A DNA stretch of 59,203 nucleotides from an uncultured Methylococcaceae bacterium (GTDB lineage Bacteria; Pseudomonadota; Gammaproteobacteria; Methylococcales; Methylomonadaceae): positions 1 through 59,203 of the forward strand of contig CAJADF010000133.1 in the NCBI GenBank assembly GCA_903938485.1, read 5' to 3'. Shown one piece after another: positions 44,685 through 53,586 of this stretch (positions within the stretch are counted from its first letter, which is position 1; each line of letters opens with the position of its first letter). The notes beneath the pieces are model-generated. The model was not told where the DNA came from and searched no databases. It saw only the letters and a list, made by a program, of their open reading frames with translations. A program made the position numbers and the translations under genes.

Positions 44685-45986
44685 ATGCAAATTTCTGTTG
44701 AAAAAACATCAGAACTAAGCAGAAAAATGACTGTTAGCGTTCCAGAAACTATTGTTCAGGAAAAAATTGCTGAACGATTAAAATCATTGGCGCGCGAAGT
44801 TAAAGTTGATGGTTTCCGTCCAGGTAAAGTACCTCAACATGTTGTTAAAAAGATGTACGGCGAACGTATTCGTGGTGAAATCACGGGTGATTTGATCAAA
44901 GATACTTACTATGATGCCTTACAAGATCAAGATTTAAAGCCAGCGGGTTATCCTCACATTGAGCCTTTAGAAGAAACTGAAGGTTTTAAATATACGGCAG
45001 TATTTGAAGTGTATCCAGAAATCACTTTAGAAGGCCTTGCTAATTTAGAAGTCGTTCGCCCAATTTCAAGTGTCACTGATGCTGACGTTGAAGAGATGAT
45101 CGAAAAGCTAAGAGCACAAAAGCAAACGTTACAAATCGTTGAGCGTTCTGCTCAAGATAAAGACAATATCACTATAAGTTTTTCAGGGGTCTCAGAAGGT
45201 GAGAACTTTACTGATGGTCAAGTTGATGACTTTGGCGTTGTTTTAGGCTCAAAGAAAATGATCCCAGGGTTTGAAGACAACCTAGTCGGCTTGAGTACAG
45301 GTGACAATAAAACGTTTACGGTTACTTTTCCTGAAGATTATGGTAATGAAAAGTTAGCAGGTAAAGAGGCAGAATTTCAAATTACTGTTACTAAGGTTGA
45401 AGAGCCTGTTTTAGCAGAGATTAATGAAGAGTTTGTAAAAGCTTATGGCGTTGAAGATGGTTCTGTAGAATCTTTCCGTAATGATGTTAAAAACAACATG
45501 GATAGAGAGTTGGAGCAGGCTTTGCGTGGTAAATTAAAGAATGCGGTAATGGATGCTGTCTATGAAAATGTAAAGATTTCACTGCCTAATTCATTGGTTG
45601 ACGTTGAAGTCGAAGAAATGATGAAGCCTTACTTAGAAACGGCTAAAAGACAAAAAATGCAACTTGAAGATTTAAAGTTGCCTAGAGAGTTATTTGAAGA
45701 ACAGGCAAAGCGTAGAGTAGCATTGGGCTTGATTTTAGGTGAAATTATTCAAAAAAAGGCTATTCAATTAGATGTGAATAAAGTACGCTCTACTATTGAG
45801 GACATGGCTAAAAGTTACGAGCGTCCTGATGATGTGGTTGCTTGGTATTATGCTGATAAAACCCGTTTAAATGACGTGCAACAAATGGTTTTAGAAGATC
45901 AAGTGGTAGAAGTATTGATTTCTGAAGCTAAAGTATCTGATAATGCCGTAAAGTTTAGTGATGTTATGGATAAGCAACAACGATAA
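44685..45986 (+). CDS. tig: Trigger factor
   Basis: Trigger factor is the ribosome-bound chaperone and prolyl isomerase. The 433-residue protein has the ribosome-binding signature GFRPGKVP (about 44-51), an FKBP-like PPIase domain (about 150-245) with GVVLGSKKMIPGFED, and a helical C-terminal chaperone domain. It opens the conserved order tig-clpP-clpX-lon-hupB-ppiD and has a GAGGTAAAG ribosome-binding site. Confidence 0.97.
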   Translation: MQISVEKTSELSRKMTVSVPETIVQEKIAERLKSLAREVKVDGFRPGKVPQHVVKKMYGERIRGEITGDLIKDTYYDALQDQDLKPAGYPHIEPLEETEGFKYTAVFEVYPEITLEGLANLEVVRPISSVTDADVEEMIEKLRAQKQTLQIVERSAQDKDNITISFSGVSEGENFTDGQVDDFGVVLGSKKMIPGFEDNLVGLSTGDNKTFTVTFPEDYGNEKLAGKEAEFQITVTKVEEPVLAEINEEFVKAYGVEDGSVESFRNDVKNNMDRELEQALRGKLKNAVMDAVYENVKISLPNSLVDVEVEEMMKPYLETAKRQKMQLEDLKLPRELFEEQAKRRVALGLILGEIIQKKAIQLDVNKVRSTIEDMAKSYERPDDVVAWYYADKTRLNDVQQMVLEDQVVEVLISEAKVSDNAVKFSDVMDKQQR

Positions 45987-45995
45987 GGTTTTTAA

Positions 45996-46643
45996 ATGTA
46001 TAAACAGCATGTAATGAATCAAGCAAGAGCTTTGGAAGCGGCAGGTGGTTTGGTGCCGATGGTTATTGAGCAAACGGCAAGAGGCGAAAGATCTTTTGAC
46101 ATATACTCAAGACTTTTAAAAGAGCGAGTTATCTTCTTAGTAGGTCAAGTAGAAGATTACATGGCTAATTTGGTTGTTGCTCAATTGCTGTTTTTAGAAT
46201 CTGAAAACCCAGATAAAGATATACATCTTTATATCAACTCTCCCGGTGGTTCGGTGACTGCTGGTATGTCAATTTATGACACTATGCAATTTATTAAGCC
46301 AGATGTGAGTACTTTATGTATTGGTCAGGCTGCTAGTATGGGTGCACTTTTATTGACGGGCGGCGCAAAAGATAAACGTTATTGTTTGCCGCATTCTCGA
46401 ATGATGATTCATCAACCCTTAGGCGGGTTTCAAGGTCAGGCTTCTGATTTTGATATACATGCTAGAGAAATTTTGTTAATAAGAGATAAACTTAATAAAG
46501 TTTTGTCTTTGCATACTGGCCAGCCTATCGAAAAAGTCCAGCAGGATACGGATAGAGACAATTTCTTAAGTGCTGATGATGCCGTTGCCTACGGATTGAT
46601 TGATAAAGTATTAACAAATAGAGTAACAGGTTCTGATTTATAA
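45996..46643 (+). CDS. clpP: ATP-dependent Clp protease proteolytic subunit
   Basis: ClpP is the serine peptidase ring that works with ClpX. The 215-residue protein carries the nucleophile in [11 protein letters not shown] (Ser near 112), the histidine in MMIHQPLGG (near 137) and the usual short N-terminal extension that is removed on maturation. It follows tig by nine bases. Confidence 0.97.
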   Translation: MYKQHVMNQARALEAAGGLVPMVIEQTARGERSFDIYSRLLKERVIFLVGQVEDYMANLVVAQLLFLESENPDKDIHLYINSPGGSVTAGMSIYDTMQFIKPDVSTLCIGQAASMGALLLTGGAKDKRYCLPHSRMMIHQPLGGFQGQASDFDIHAREILLIRDKLNKVLSLHTGQPIEKVQQDTDRDNFLSADDAVAYGLIDKVLTNRVTGSDL

Positions 46644-46712
46644 AGATTGATAAGCGCTAACTGCGCTTATTGTCTATATATTTAGGATCTTTTAGGATTT
46701 AAGGACTGATTT

Positions 46713-47993
46713 ATGAGTAATGATAAAAGCGGTAAAGACGGGGATAAGCTGCTTTACTGTTCTTTTTGTGGAAAGAGCCAACAAGAAGTAAGAAAACTAA
46801 TCGCTGGGCCTTCGGTTTATGTATGTGATGAGTGTGTTGATCTTTGTAATGACATTATAAAAGATGAGTTAGATGAAGATGAAGAGTCTTCATTTACCAG
46901 TAACAAACTACCTAAGCCTAAAGAAATTAAGGAAGAGTTAGATGGTTATGTTATTGGTCAGGATCGCGCTAAGAAAATACTCGCTGTTGCTGTTTATAAT
47001 CATTATAAACGACTACGTAGTAAATCAAAAAATGACTCAGTTGAGTTGGCCAAAAGTAATATATTGTTAATCGGGCCCACAGGTTCTGGTAAAACATTAT
47101 TAGCTGAAACTTTAGCTAGATTGCTTGATGTACCTTTTACCATAGCAGATGCTACTACATTAACTGAAGCGGGTTATGTGGGTGAAGACGTCGAAAATAT
47201 CATCCAGAAGATATTGCAAAAATGTGATTACGATGTAGAAAAAGCTGAAACGGGTATTGTATACATCGATGAAATTGATAAGATTTCAAGAAAATCTGAT
47301 AATCCATCTATTACTCGAGATGTATCTGGTGAGGGTGTTCAGCAAGCGCTATTAAAATTAATCGAAGGTACAGTTGCTTCTGTGCCGCCACAAGGTGGTC
47401 GTAAGCATCCGCAAGGTGATTTTTTACAAGTTAATACCGCTAATATATTGTTTATTGTAGGTGGTGCTTTTGCTGGCTTAGACAAGGTTATTAAGGCTAG
47501 ATCAGAGAAGGGTGGAATAGGTTTTTCTGCAGAAGTTAAAACTAAAGACGATTCAAAGAATGTGGGTCAGTTATTCGCAGAAGTTGAATCAGATGACCTT
47601 ATAAAATATGGATTAATTCCAGAGTTCGTTGGTCGTTTGCCTATAATAGCTACTTTGGATGAGTTAGATGAGCAGGCACTGGTTCAAATATTAACTGAGC
47701 CGAAGAATGCTTTAACTAAACAATACAAGCACTTGTTTGAAATGGAAGGCGCAGAGTTAGAGTTTAGAGATGAGTCTCTGGTTGCTATTGCACGTAAGGC
47801 AATGGAAAGAAAAACAGGTGCTCGTGGCTTAAGAACTATTGTTGAGAATGTATTATTAAATACAATGTATGAACTACCCTCTGCAGATAATATTAGTAAA
47901 GTAGTTATTGAAGAGAGTGTTATTTTAGGTGATTCTGAGCCTTTGCTGGTTTATGAAGCTGAAAAGAAAAAAGCAGTAGCTGAATCAAAATAG
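46713..47993 (+). CDS. clpX: ATP-dependent Clp protease ATP-binding subunit ClpX
   Basis: ClpX is the AAA+ unfoldase for ClpP. The 426-residue protein has the N-terminal four-cysteine zinc domain (CSFCGKS and CDECVDLC), Walker [13 protein letters not shown] (about 119-130), pore loop GYVGEDVE, Walker [11 protein letters not shown], and the ClpP-contacting loop region around EKGGIGF. A hairpin terminator follows. Confidence 0.97.
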   Translation: MSNDKSGKDGDKLLYCSFCGKSQQEVRKLIAGPSVYVCDECVDLCNDIIKDELDEDEESSFTSNKLPKPKEIKEELDGYVIGQDRAKKILAVAVYNHYKRLRSKSKNDSVELAKSNILLIGPTGSGKTLLAETLARLLDVPFTIADATTLTEAGYVGEDVENIIQKILQKCDYDVEKAETGIVYIDEIDKISRKSDNPSITRDVSGEGVQQALLKLIEGTVASVPPQGGRKHPQGDFLQVNTANILFIVGGAFAGLDKVIKARSEKGGIGFSAEVKTKDDSKNVGQLFAEVESDDLIKYGLIPEFVGRLPIIATLDELDEQALVQILTEPKNALTKQYKHLFEMEGAELEFRDESLVAIARKAMERKTGARGLRTIVENVLLNTMYELPSADNISKVVIEESVILGDSEPLLVYEAEKKKAVAESK

Positions 47994-48002
47994 TCGTATT
48001 TT

Positions 48003-48041
48003 AAAGCCCCCTTTTTATTTATAGATGAAATGGGGGCTTTT
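48003..48041 (+). terminator. Terminator after clpX
   Basis: Nine-base arms AAAGCCCCC (48003-48011) and GGGGGCTTT (48032-48040) flank a 20-base loop. The hairpin lies ten bases after the clpX stop and separates clpX from lon. Confidence 0.75.
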
Positions 48042-48352
48042 ATCTCTTATATCATAGATATATTCAATTGCTGAGTTTATGCTTAGCAACCTCATAAAAG
48101 TAAATCATATTGGTGCTTTGCCTTTATTAAGAAAAATTAATTCTTTAGCTTAACAAGTTGGTGTAACAAAAATATAATGTTATGTTGAATTAATGGTTCG
48201 CTATTATGTTGATTTATTATAATATTGACAAACCGCTATTGAAAGTTAATAGTCATTTAATAGATGGATTTTAGCTTAAGAATATTTTATGGGTGCTTCT
48301 TGTTATTTTAGAGAGTGACCCTATAATTTAAAATTGAAAAAATTGTTTACAT
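48042..48352 (+). promoter_or_regulatory. Non-coding region upstream of lon
   Basis: No gene is seen in these 311 bases. A TATAAT occurs at 48218-48223 and a TTGACA at 48225-48230, but neither has a well-spaced partner that would make a confident promoter. No clear sigma-32 or CIRCE element was found here, in contrast to rpoH. Confidence 0.3.
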
Positions 48353-50794
48353 ATGCCGTTAATGGAAATGCACACTATGAAGACGTTGCACCAAAAAGAT
48401 AACTTAGTTCCTGTTCTGCCACTTAGAGATGTGGTGGTCTACCCTCATATGGTTATTCCATTATTTGTTGGTCGTGAAAAATCAATAGATGCGCTTTATT
48501 CGGCGATGGAAGACAATAAACAAGTTTTATTAGTAGCACAAAGAGAAGCAGAGGTAGATGAGCCAGACTTCAAAGATCTATATGAAGTTGGAACATTAGC
48601 AAATATTTTACAGCTGTTAAAACTCCCTGATGGAACCGTTAAAGTGCTTGTTGAAGGAAGTGAACGAAGTAAAATTATGGGCTATGAAGAGACAGGTACT
48701 TTTTTTTCTGCTGTAGTTGAAAAAATAGAAGATGTTTATAATTTAAGTGTAAAAGAACAAGATGTTTTGCAACGCACCGCTCTAAATTCATTTGATCAAT
48801 ATGTAAAGTTAAATAGCAAAATCCCAGCTGAAGTATTGAATGCCTTATCGGGTATTGATGATGCAAGTAGGCTTGCTGATACGATGGCTGCTCATATGAC
48901 TTTAAAGGTCAGTGACAAGCAAATTGTTTTAGAGGCTGCTGATATAGAGCATCGCTTAGAAGAGTTAATGACCATGATGGAAGGTGAGGTTGATCTTCTT
49001 GAGATGGAGAAAAAAATTCGAGTCCGTGTTAAGCAGCAAATGGAGAAGAACCAAAGGGAATATTATTTAAACGAACAAATTAAAGCAATTCATAAAGAAT
49101 TAGGTGACATGGATGAAGCGCCTAGCGAGATGGCTGAGTTAGAAAAGAAAATTACTAACTCGGGTATGACAAAGGAAGCAAGGACAAAAGCGGAAACAGA
49201 ACTTAACAAGCTTAAAATGATGCCGCCTATGTCAGCAGAAGCTACTGTAGTGCGTAATTACATTGATTGGATGATAAACGTGCCATGGAAGAAAAAAACC
49301 AAGGTACGGCATGACCTTAAAATTGCTGAGCAAGTCTTAGACGCTGAGCATTACGGATTAGAAAAAGTTAAAGAACGAATTCTAGAATATCTCGCAGTTC
49401 AGCAACGTGTTAAACAGTTAAAGGGCCCCATTTTGTGTTTAGTAGGGCCGCCGGGTGTGGGTAAAACTTCATTAGGAGAGTCTATTGCGCGTGCAACCAA
49501 TCGTACCTATGTGCGTATGGCTTTAGGTGGGGTAAGGGACGAGGCAGAAATTCGTGGGCATAGACGCACATATATTGGGTCTATGCCTGGTAAAATCTTA
49601 CAAAACTTAGCTAAAGTTAAGACGCGCAACCCAATGTTTTTATTAGATGAAATTGACAAAATGGCTACGGATTTTCGAGGAGATCCCGCTTCTGCATTAT
49701 TAGAAGTGCTTGATCCGGAGCAAAATAATAAATTTGCGGATCATTATCTTGAAGTTGATTTCGATTTATCAGATGTAATGTTTGTAGCGACTGCAAATAG
49801 TATGAATATTCCACCGGCTTTGTTGGATAGAATGGAAGTGATTCGTCTAGCTGGTTACACAGAAGATGAAAAGATTAATATCGCTTTGCGTTATTTAATT
49901 CCTAAGCAAATAAAGAATAATGGATTGCTACAAACTGAAATTGAAATAACTGAGCTAGCGGTGCGCGATATGATTCGTTTTTATTCCCGTGAAGCTGGAG
50001 TTCGTAATCTGGAGCGCGATATATCAAAGGTTTGCAGAAAAGTTGTTAAGAGTTTATTGCTGAAGTCTGATACTGATAAAGTTGTAATTACGGCTGATAA
50101 TTTAGATAAATTCTTAGGTGTAAAACGATTCAAATACGGTTTAGCAGAAGAGCAGGATCAAGTTGGTTGCGTAACTGGTTTAGCTTGGACAGAAGTTGGT
50201 GGGGAATTATTAACCATAGAGACAGCCGTTATACCTGGAAAAGGTAAGCATTCTGCAACGGGTAAGTTGGGGGATGTTATGAAAGAGTCTATAGAAGCTG
50301 CAATGACAGTGGTAAGAAGTCGTTCTCAAATATTGGGTATAGAAAATGATATCTTTCAGAATAATGATATTCATATTCATGTTCCAGAAGGTGCGACCCC
50401 TAAAGATGGGCCCAGTGCAGGTATTGGGATGTGTACTGCTATTATTTCTGCTTTAACTAAGATTCCAGTTCGGGCGAATGTAGCGATGACTGGGGAAATA
50501 ACTTTAAGGGGAGAGGTTTTACCGATAGGTGGATTAAAAGAAAAGTTATTGGCCGCACATCGAGGGGGTATTACTACTGTAGTTATACCAGCTGAAAATG
50601 AAAAAGACTTAGTGGAAATACCTGAAAATATTAAACAGCACTTAGAGATTATTCCAGTGCGCTGGATTGATGAGGTATTGGCGGTAGCATTGCAATATAT
50701 TCCTGTGCCAACAGTTAAAAAAACTGATGAAGAAATAACTAAAATGGATACGGATTCAATGAAAGTATTGCAATCCGGACAAATGGCGCATTAG
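48353..50794 (+). CDS. lon: ATP-dependent protease Lon
   Basis: Lon is the soluble AAA+ serine protease. The product (up to 813 residues) has the N-terminal substrate domain ([21 protein letters not shown]), Walker [10 protein letters not shown] (about 363-371), Walker [10 protein letters not shown] and the protease domain with catalytic Ser near 687 in [10 protein letters not shown] and its lysine partner downstream. Four ATGs occur within the first 25 bases (48353, 48362, 48368, 48377) and none has a strong ribosome-binding site, so the exact start is open. Confidence 0.96.
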   Translation: MPLMEMHTMKTLHQKDNLVPVLPLRDVVVYPHMVIPLFVGREKSIDALYSAMEDNKQVLLVAQREAEVDEPDFKDLYEVGTLANILQLLKLPDGTVKVLVEGSERSKIMGYEETGTFFSAVVEKIEDVYNLSVKEQDVLQRTALNSFDQYVKLNSKIPAEVLNALSGIDDASRLADTMAAHMTLKVSDKQIVLEAADIEHRLEELMTMMEGEVDLLEMEKKIRVRVKQQMEKNQREYYLNEQIKAIHKELGDMDEAPSEMAELEKKITNSGMTKEARTKAETELNKLKMMPPMSAEATVVRNYIDWMINVPWKKKTKVRHDLKIAEQVLDAEHYGLEKVKERILEYLAVQQRVKQLKGPILCLVGPPGVGKTSLGESIARATNRTYVRMALGGVRDEAEIRGHRRTYIGSMPGKILQNLAKVKTRNPMFLLDEIDKMATDFRGDPASALLEVLDPEQNNKFADHYLEVDFDLSDVMFVATANSMNIPPALLDRMEVIRLAGYTEDEKINIALRYLIPKQIKNNGLLQTEIEITELAVRDMIRFYSREAGVRNLERDISKVCRKVVKSLLLKSDTDKVVITADNLDKFLGVKRFKYGLAEEQDQVGCVTGLAWTEVGGELLTIETAVIPGKGKHSATGKLGDVMKESIEAAMTVVRSRSQILGIENDIFQNNDIHIHVPEGATPKDGPSAGIGMCTAIISALTKIPVRANVAMTGEITLRGEVLPIGGLKEKLLAAHRGGITTVVIPAENEKDLVEIPENIKQHLEIIPVRWIDEVLAVALQYIPVPTVKKTDEEITKMDTDSMKVLQSGQMAH

Positions 50795-50851
50795 TTTTAT
50801 TGCTTTATTATGACAAAGCCATTAAAAATAGGCTCTCAAGGCTTATAAAGC

Positions 50852-50881
50852 TTGACAGTCTCTTGCTACAATTGATATAAA
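50852..50881 (+). promoter_or_regulatory. Candidate hupB promoter
   Basis: A perfect TTGACA (50852-50857) is followed 18 bases later by TATAAA (50876-50881). The hupB start lies about 94 bases downstream. E. coli hupB also has its own promoters between lon and hupB. Confidence 0.5.
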
Positions 50882-50974
50882 TGTAGTTGTTTATTTTGGT
50901 GCATGCAATCGTGGATAAGAATAGACATAAGCGTTTTCATAATAAACATAAAATTGACTTCTTTAGGAGGAGTA

Positions 50975-51247
50975 ATGAATAAATCGGAACTTATTGATGC
51001 AATAGCAGAATCTGCTGGTTTAACTAAAGCTGATTCAGGTCGTGCTTTAGACGGTTTTTTGAGTGCAGTAACAGGTGCTTTAAGTAAAGGTGATTCAGTG
51101 GCTTTAGTTGGTTTTGGAACTTTCTTAGTAAAAGAAAGAGCTGAGCGTAAAGGACGTAATCCTCAAACAGGTGAAGAAATCACTATTAAAGCGGCAAAAA
51201 TTCCTTCATTTAAAGCTGGAAAATCTTTAAAGGATGCTGTACAATAG
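50975..51247 (+). CDS. hupB: DNA-binding protein HU
   Basis: HU is the small nucleoid protein. The ATG at 50975 is chosen because TTTAGGAGGAG stands directly before it and the product then begins [11 protein letters not shown], the normal HU start; the frame is open upstream to 50903 without support. The 90-residue protein has the DNA-binding arm signature [21 protein letters not shown]. It sits between lon and ppiD as in E. coli. Confidence 0.97.
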   Translation: MNKSELIDAIAESAGLTKADSGRALDGFLSAVTGALSKGDSVALVGFGTFLVKERAERKGRNPQTGEEITIKAAKIPSFKAGKSLKDAVQ

Positions 51248-51289
51248 TTTTTCTTTGTTGAGCAGCTTTCAAAGCTTAACAAAATAAAA

Positions 51290-51341
51290 AAACCACTATT
51301 AAGGTTTACTTTTAGATATAAATTGTTTAAAATAGTGGTTT
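51290..51341 (+). promoter_or_regulatory. tRNA-Val/Asp promoter inside an inverted repeat
   Basis: TTTACT (51305-51310) and TAAAAT (51328-51333) lie 17 bases apart, and tRNA-Val starts 12 bases after the -10. The promoter is enclosed by 11-base arms AAACCACTATT (51290-51300) and AATAGTGGTTT (51331-51341), so the right arm overlaps the -10. The repeat may be a regulator site or the end of the hupB transcript. Confidence 0.5.
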
Positions 51342-51345
51342 AGTC

Positions 51346-51421
51346 GGGTGCTTAGCTCAGCTGGGAGAGCATCGCCCTTACAAGGCGAGGGTCGGGGGTT
51401 CGAACCCCTCAGCACCCACCA
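51346..51421 (+). tRNA. tRNA-Val (anticodon TAC)
   Basis: 76 bases with encoded CCA. Acceptor arms GGGTGCT and AGCACCC pair, the anticodon loop reads CTTACAA and the T loop TTCGAAC. It is followed six bases later by tRNA-Asp, so they form one transcript. Confidence 0.96.
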
Positions 51422-51427
51422 GACTTT

Positions 51428-51504
51428 GGAGTGGTAGTTCAGTTGGTTAGAATACCGGCCTGTCACGCCGGTGGTCGCGGGTTCGAGCCCCGTCCACTCC
51501 GCCA
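51428..51504 (+). tRNA. tRNA-Asp (anticodon GTC)
   Basis: 77 bases with encoded CCA. Acceptor arms GGAGTGG and CCACTCC pair, and the anticodon loop reads CTGTCAC. This is the queuosine-carrying tRNA that GluQ-RS (29464) would glutamylate. Confidence 0.96.
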
Positions 51505-51513
51505 AAATCAAAA

Positions 51514-51547
51514 GCCCCGAACCGAGATTGGTTCGGGGTTTTTTTTT
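51514..51547 (+). terminator. Terminator of the tRNA-Val/Asp unit
   Basis: GCCCCGAACC and GGTTCGGGG arms around a six-base loop are followed by a run of nine T, ten bases after tRNA-Asp. Confidence 0.9.
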
Positions 51548-51578
51548 GCTCATAATATTGATTCATTAAGGCTAATCT

Positions 51579-53450
51579 ATGTTGACTAAAATTAGAGAAA
51601 AATCACAGGGAGCCCTTGCTTGGGTAATCTTGTCATTAATTTGTGTGCCTTTTGCTTTGTGGGGCATTAATAATTATCTAGATGCAGGGGGAGAGTCATC
51701 GGTTGCCTCAGTTGGATCAAAAGATTTTTTCCAGCGAGATGTTAATAAGGCTTATGAACAATATAGTCAAAACCTAAAAGGCATGGGTATAGATGAGCAA
51801 ACTCTTAAAGCACAGGCATTGCAAAAATTAATTAAAGATGAAGTCTTATTGCAATATGTGCATTCACAAGGTTTAGTTGTAACCGATGATGAAGCGCGTG
51901 ATTTTGTAAAATCGCTACCTTATTTTCAGGTAGATGGTAAATTTAGTGATAAGCAATATAAAACTTTATTAGGTTCTCAACGATTGTCTTCTGCTGAGTT
52001 TGTAAGCAGAATCAAAAATGCTCTAATTATGGAGCAATTTCAACACAGTGTTATGGATAGTAGTTTTGCAACTACATATGATGTTGAGAGTTTCTTTAAA
52101 ATTCAGAATCAGCAACGTGATATTAGTTATATAACCGTTGGTCTTGATCCCGCGCCGGGCCAGCCTTCAACTGAAGAAATTTCAGCATACTATCAGCAGC
52201 ATCAAGACGCATATCATACACCTGAGCAGTTATCTGTTGAGTATGTAGAGCTTAAACTTGAAGATTTAGCTAAAAAAGTACCCGTGTCTGATGAAAAGTT
52301 GAAAGCTTTTTATGAGGAACAAAAGGAACAATATTCTGCACCTGAACGCAGAAGGATCAGTCATATTTTGATATCAATCAATGATAAATTGACTGAAAAA
52401 GAGGCGCTAGATAAAGCAAATAAAACAAAGCAAGAATTAGCAAAAAAAGACTTCGCGGCTTTAGCGGCTGAAGTTTCTGATGATAAATTAACGGCTAAAA
52501 AAGGGGGGGATTTAGGCTTGTTTAATGCGGGTGTAATGGAGAAAGCCTTCGAGGATTCTGCTAGTTCTTTAAAATTGGGAGAGGTTTCTGAGCCGATTAA
52601 ATCATCATATGGATATCATTTAATTAAAGTTACAGAATTAGTGCCAGCGAGTACTAAATCATTTGATAGCGTAAAAGCAGATGTAACTAAAGCGTATCAG
52701 AAAGCCCAAGCTGAAAATACATTCTATGAATCCAGCGAAAAATTAACTCAATTAAGCTACGAGCATCCAGATAGTTTGCAAACGGTATCTGAAGCTTTGG
52801 GTTTAACGGTTCAAAAATCAGCTTTATTTACTAAAGATAACGGTGACGGTATTGCTGCCGAAGAAAAAATACGTAGTGCGGCATTTTCAGAAGAAATTCT
52901 GCAAGGCAACAACAGCGCGCCTATTGAGAAAAATAATGAGCATTTAGTGGTATTAAGATTGTTAGAGCATAAGTCTGCTGCTAAACGTGAATTAAATGAA
53001 GTAAGATTAGAAATATTATTAATGTTAGCACAAGAAAAAGCTCAAAAACTTGCTGTAGAAAAGGCTCAAAAAATAAAAGCGAGCTTAGATGCGGGTAAAG
53101 CTTTAAAAGATATTGCTGCAGAATATAAATTAGAAGTTAAAACAGAAAATGCATTAGTGCGAGCTAAAAGTAAATTACCTGAACCTTTAACAGAGGCTGT
53201 ATTTAAAGCAGCGAAACCTGTTGGTGAAAAGCCTAGTATATTCGTGGTTGCATTGTCTTCAGGTGAGCAAGTGGTTGTTAGATTGTCAAAAGTAACGCCG
53301 GGTGTAATGAGTGATGATGATAAAAAACAAATGGATTTAGCTAAGAAAAATATAGCTAATGCATTTGGTCAAAGTGATTTCAATCAAGTATTGAATAGTT
53401 TACAAAAAGCGGCAGATGTTAAAGTGCATAAAAAAGCACAACAACAATAA
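51579..53450 (+). CDS. ppiD: Periplasmic folding chaperone PpiD
   Basis: PpiD is a membrane-anchored periplasmic chaperone near the Sec translocon. The 623-residue protein has one N-terminal helix (about 12-32), a SurA-like helical part with LGSQRLSSAEFVSRIKNALI, a parvulin domain (about 258-355; ERRRISHILISIND, GGDLGLFNAGVMEKAFEDS, IKSSYGYHLIKV) and a charged C-terminal helical region. It closes the conserved clpPX-lon-hupB-ppiD order, here separated from hupB by two tRNAs. Confidence 0.95.
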   Translation: MLTKIREKSQGALAWVILSLICVPFALWGINNYLDAGGESSVASVGSKDFFQRDVNKAYEQYSQNLKGMGIDEQTLKAQALQKLIKDEVLLQYVHSQGLVVTDDEARDFVKSLPYFQVDGKFSDKQYKTLLGSQRLSSAEFVSRIKNALIMEQFQHSVMDSSFATTYDVESFFKIQNQQRDISYITVGLDPAPGQPSTEEISAYYQQHQDAYHTPEQLSVEYVELKLEDLAKKVPVSDEKLKAFYEEQKEQYSAPERRRISHILISINDKLTEKEALDKANKTKQELAKKDFAALAAEVSDDKLTAKKGGDLGLFNAGVMEKAFEDSASSLKLGEVSEPIKSSYGYHLIKVTELVPASTKSFDSVKADVTKAYQKAQAENTFYESSEKLTQLSYEHPDSLQTVSEALGLTVQKSALFTKDNGDGIAAEEKIRSAAFSEEILQGNNSAPIEKNNEHLVVLRLLEHKSAAKRELNEVRLEILLMLAQEKAQKLAVEKAQKIKASLDAGKALKDIAAEYKLEVKTENALVRAKSKLPEPLTEAVFKAAKPVGEKPSIFVVALSSGEQVVVRLSKVTPGVMSDDDKKQMDLAKKNIANAFGQSDFNQVLNSLQKAADVKVHKKAQQQ

Positions 53451-53465
53451 GTTAGTGACGTAAAT

Positions 53466-53496
53466 AAAAAGGGAGCTTTTTAGCTCCCTTTTTTTT
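53466..53496 (+). terminator. Terminator after ppiD
   Basis: Arms AAAAAGGGAGCT (53466-53477) and AGCTCCCTTTTT (53482-53493) around a four-base loop are followed by more T. Confidence 0.9.
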
Positions 53497-53586
53497 GCTT
53501 AGACATTTATAAATATACACGTGTAAGACTCGATTGGTTACAATTAATCTATCTAAAGCCTTTTCAGTAATGTTCATTTTTTATTT

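Noticed and set aside
51299-51553. 84-codon minus-strand frame over tRNA-Val and tRNA-Asp
   Set aside because: Its translation (GLEPATTGVTGRYSNQL and similar) is the well-known false protein produced by reading tRNA genes backwards.
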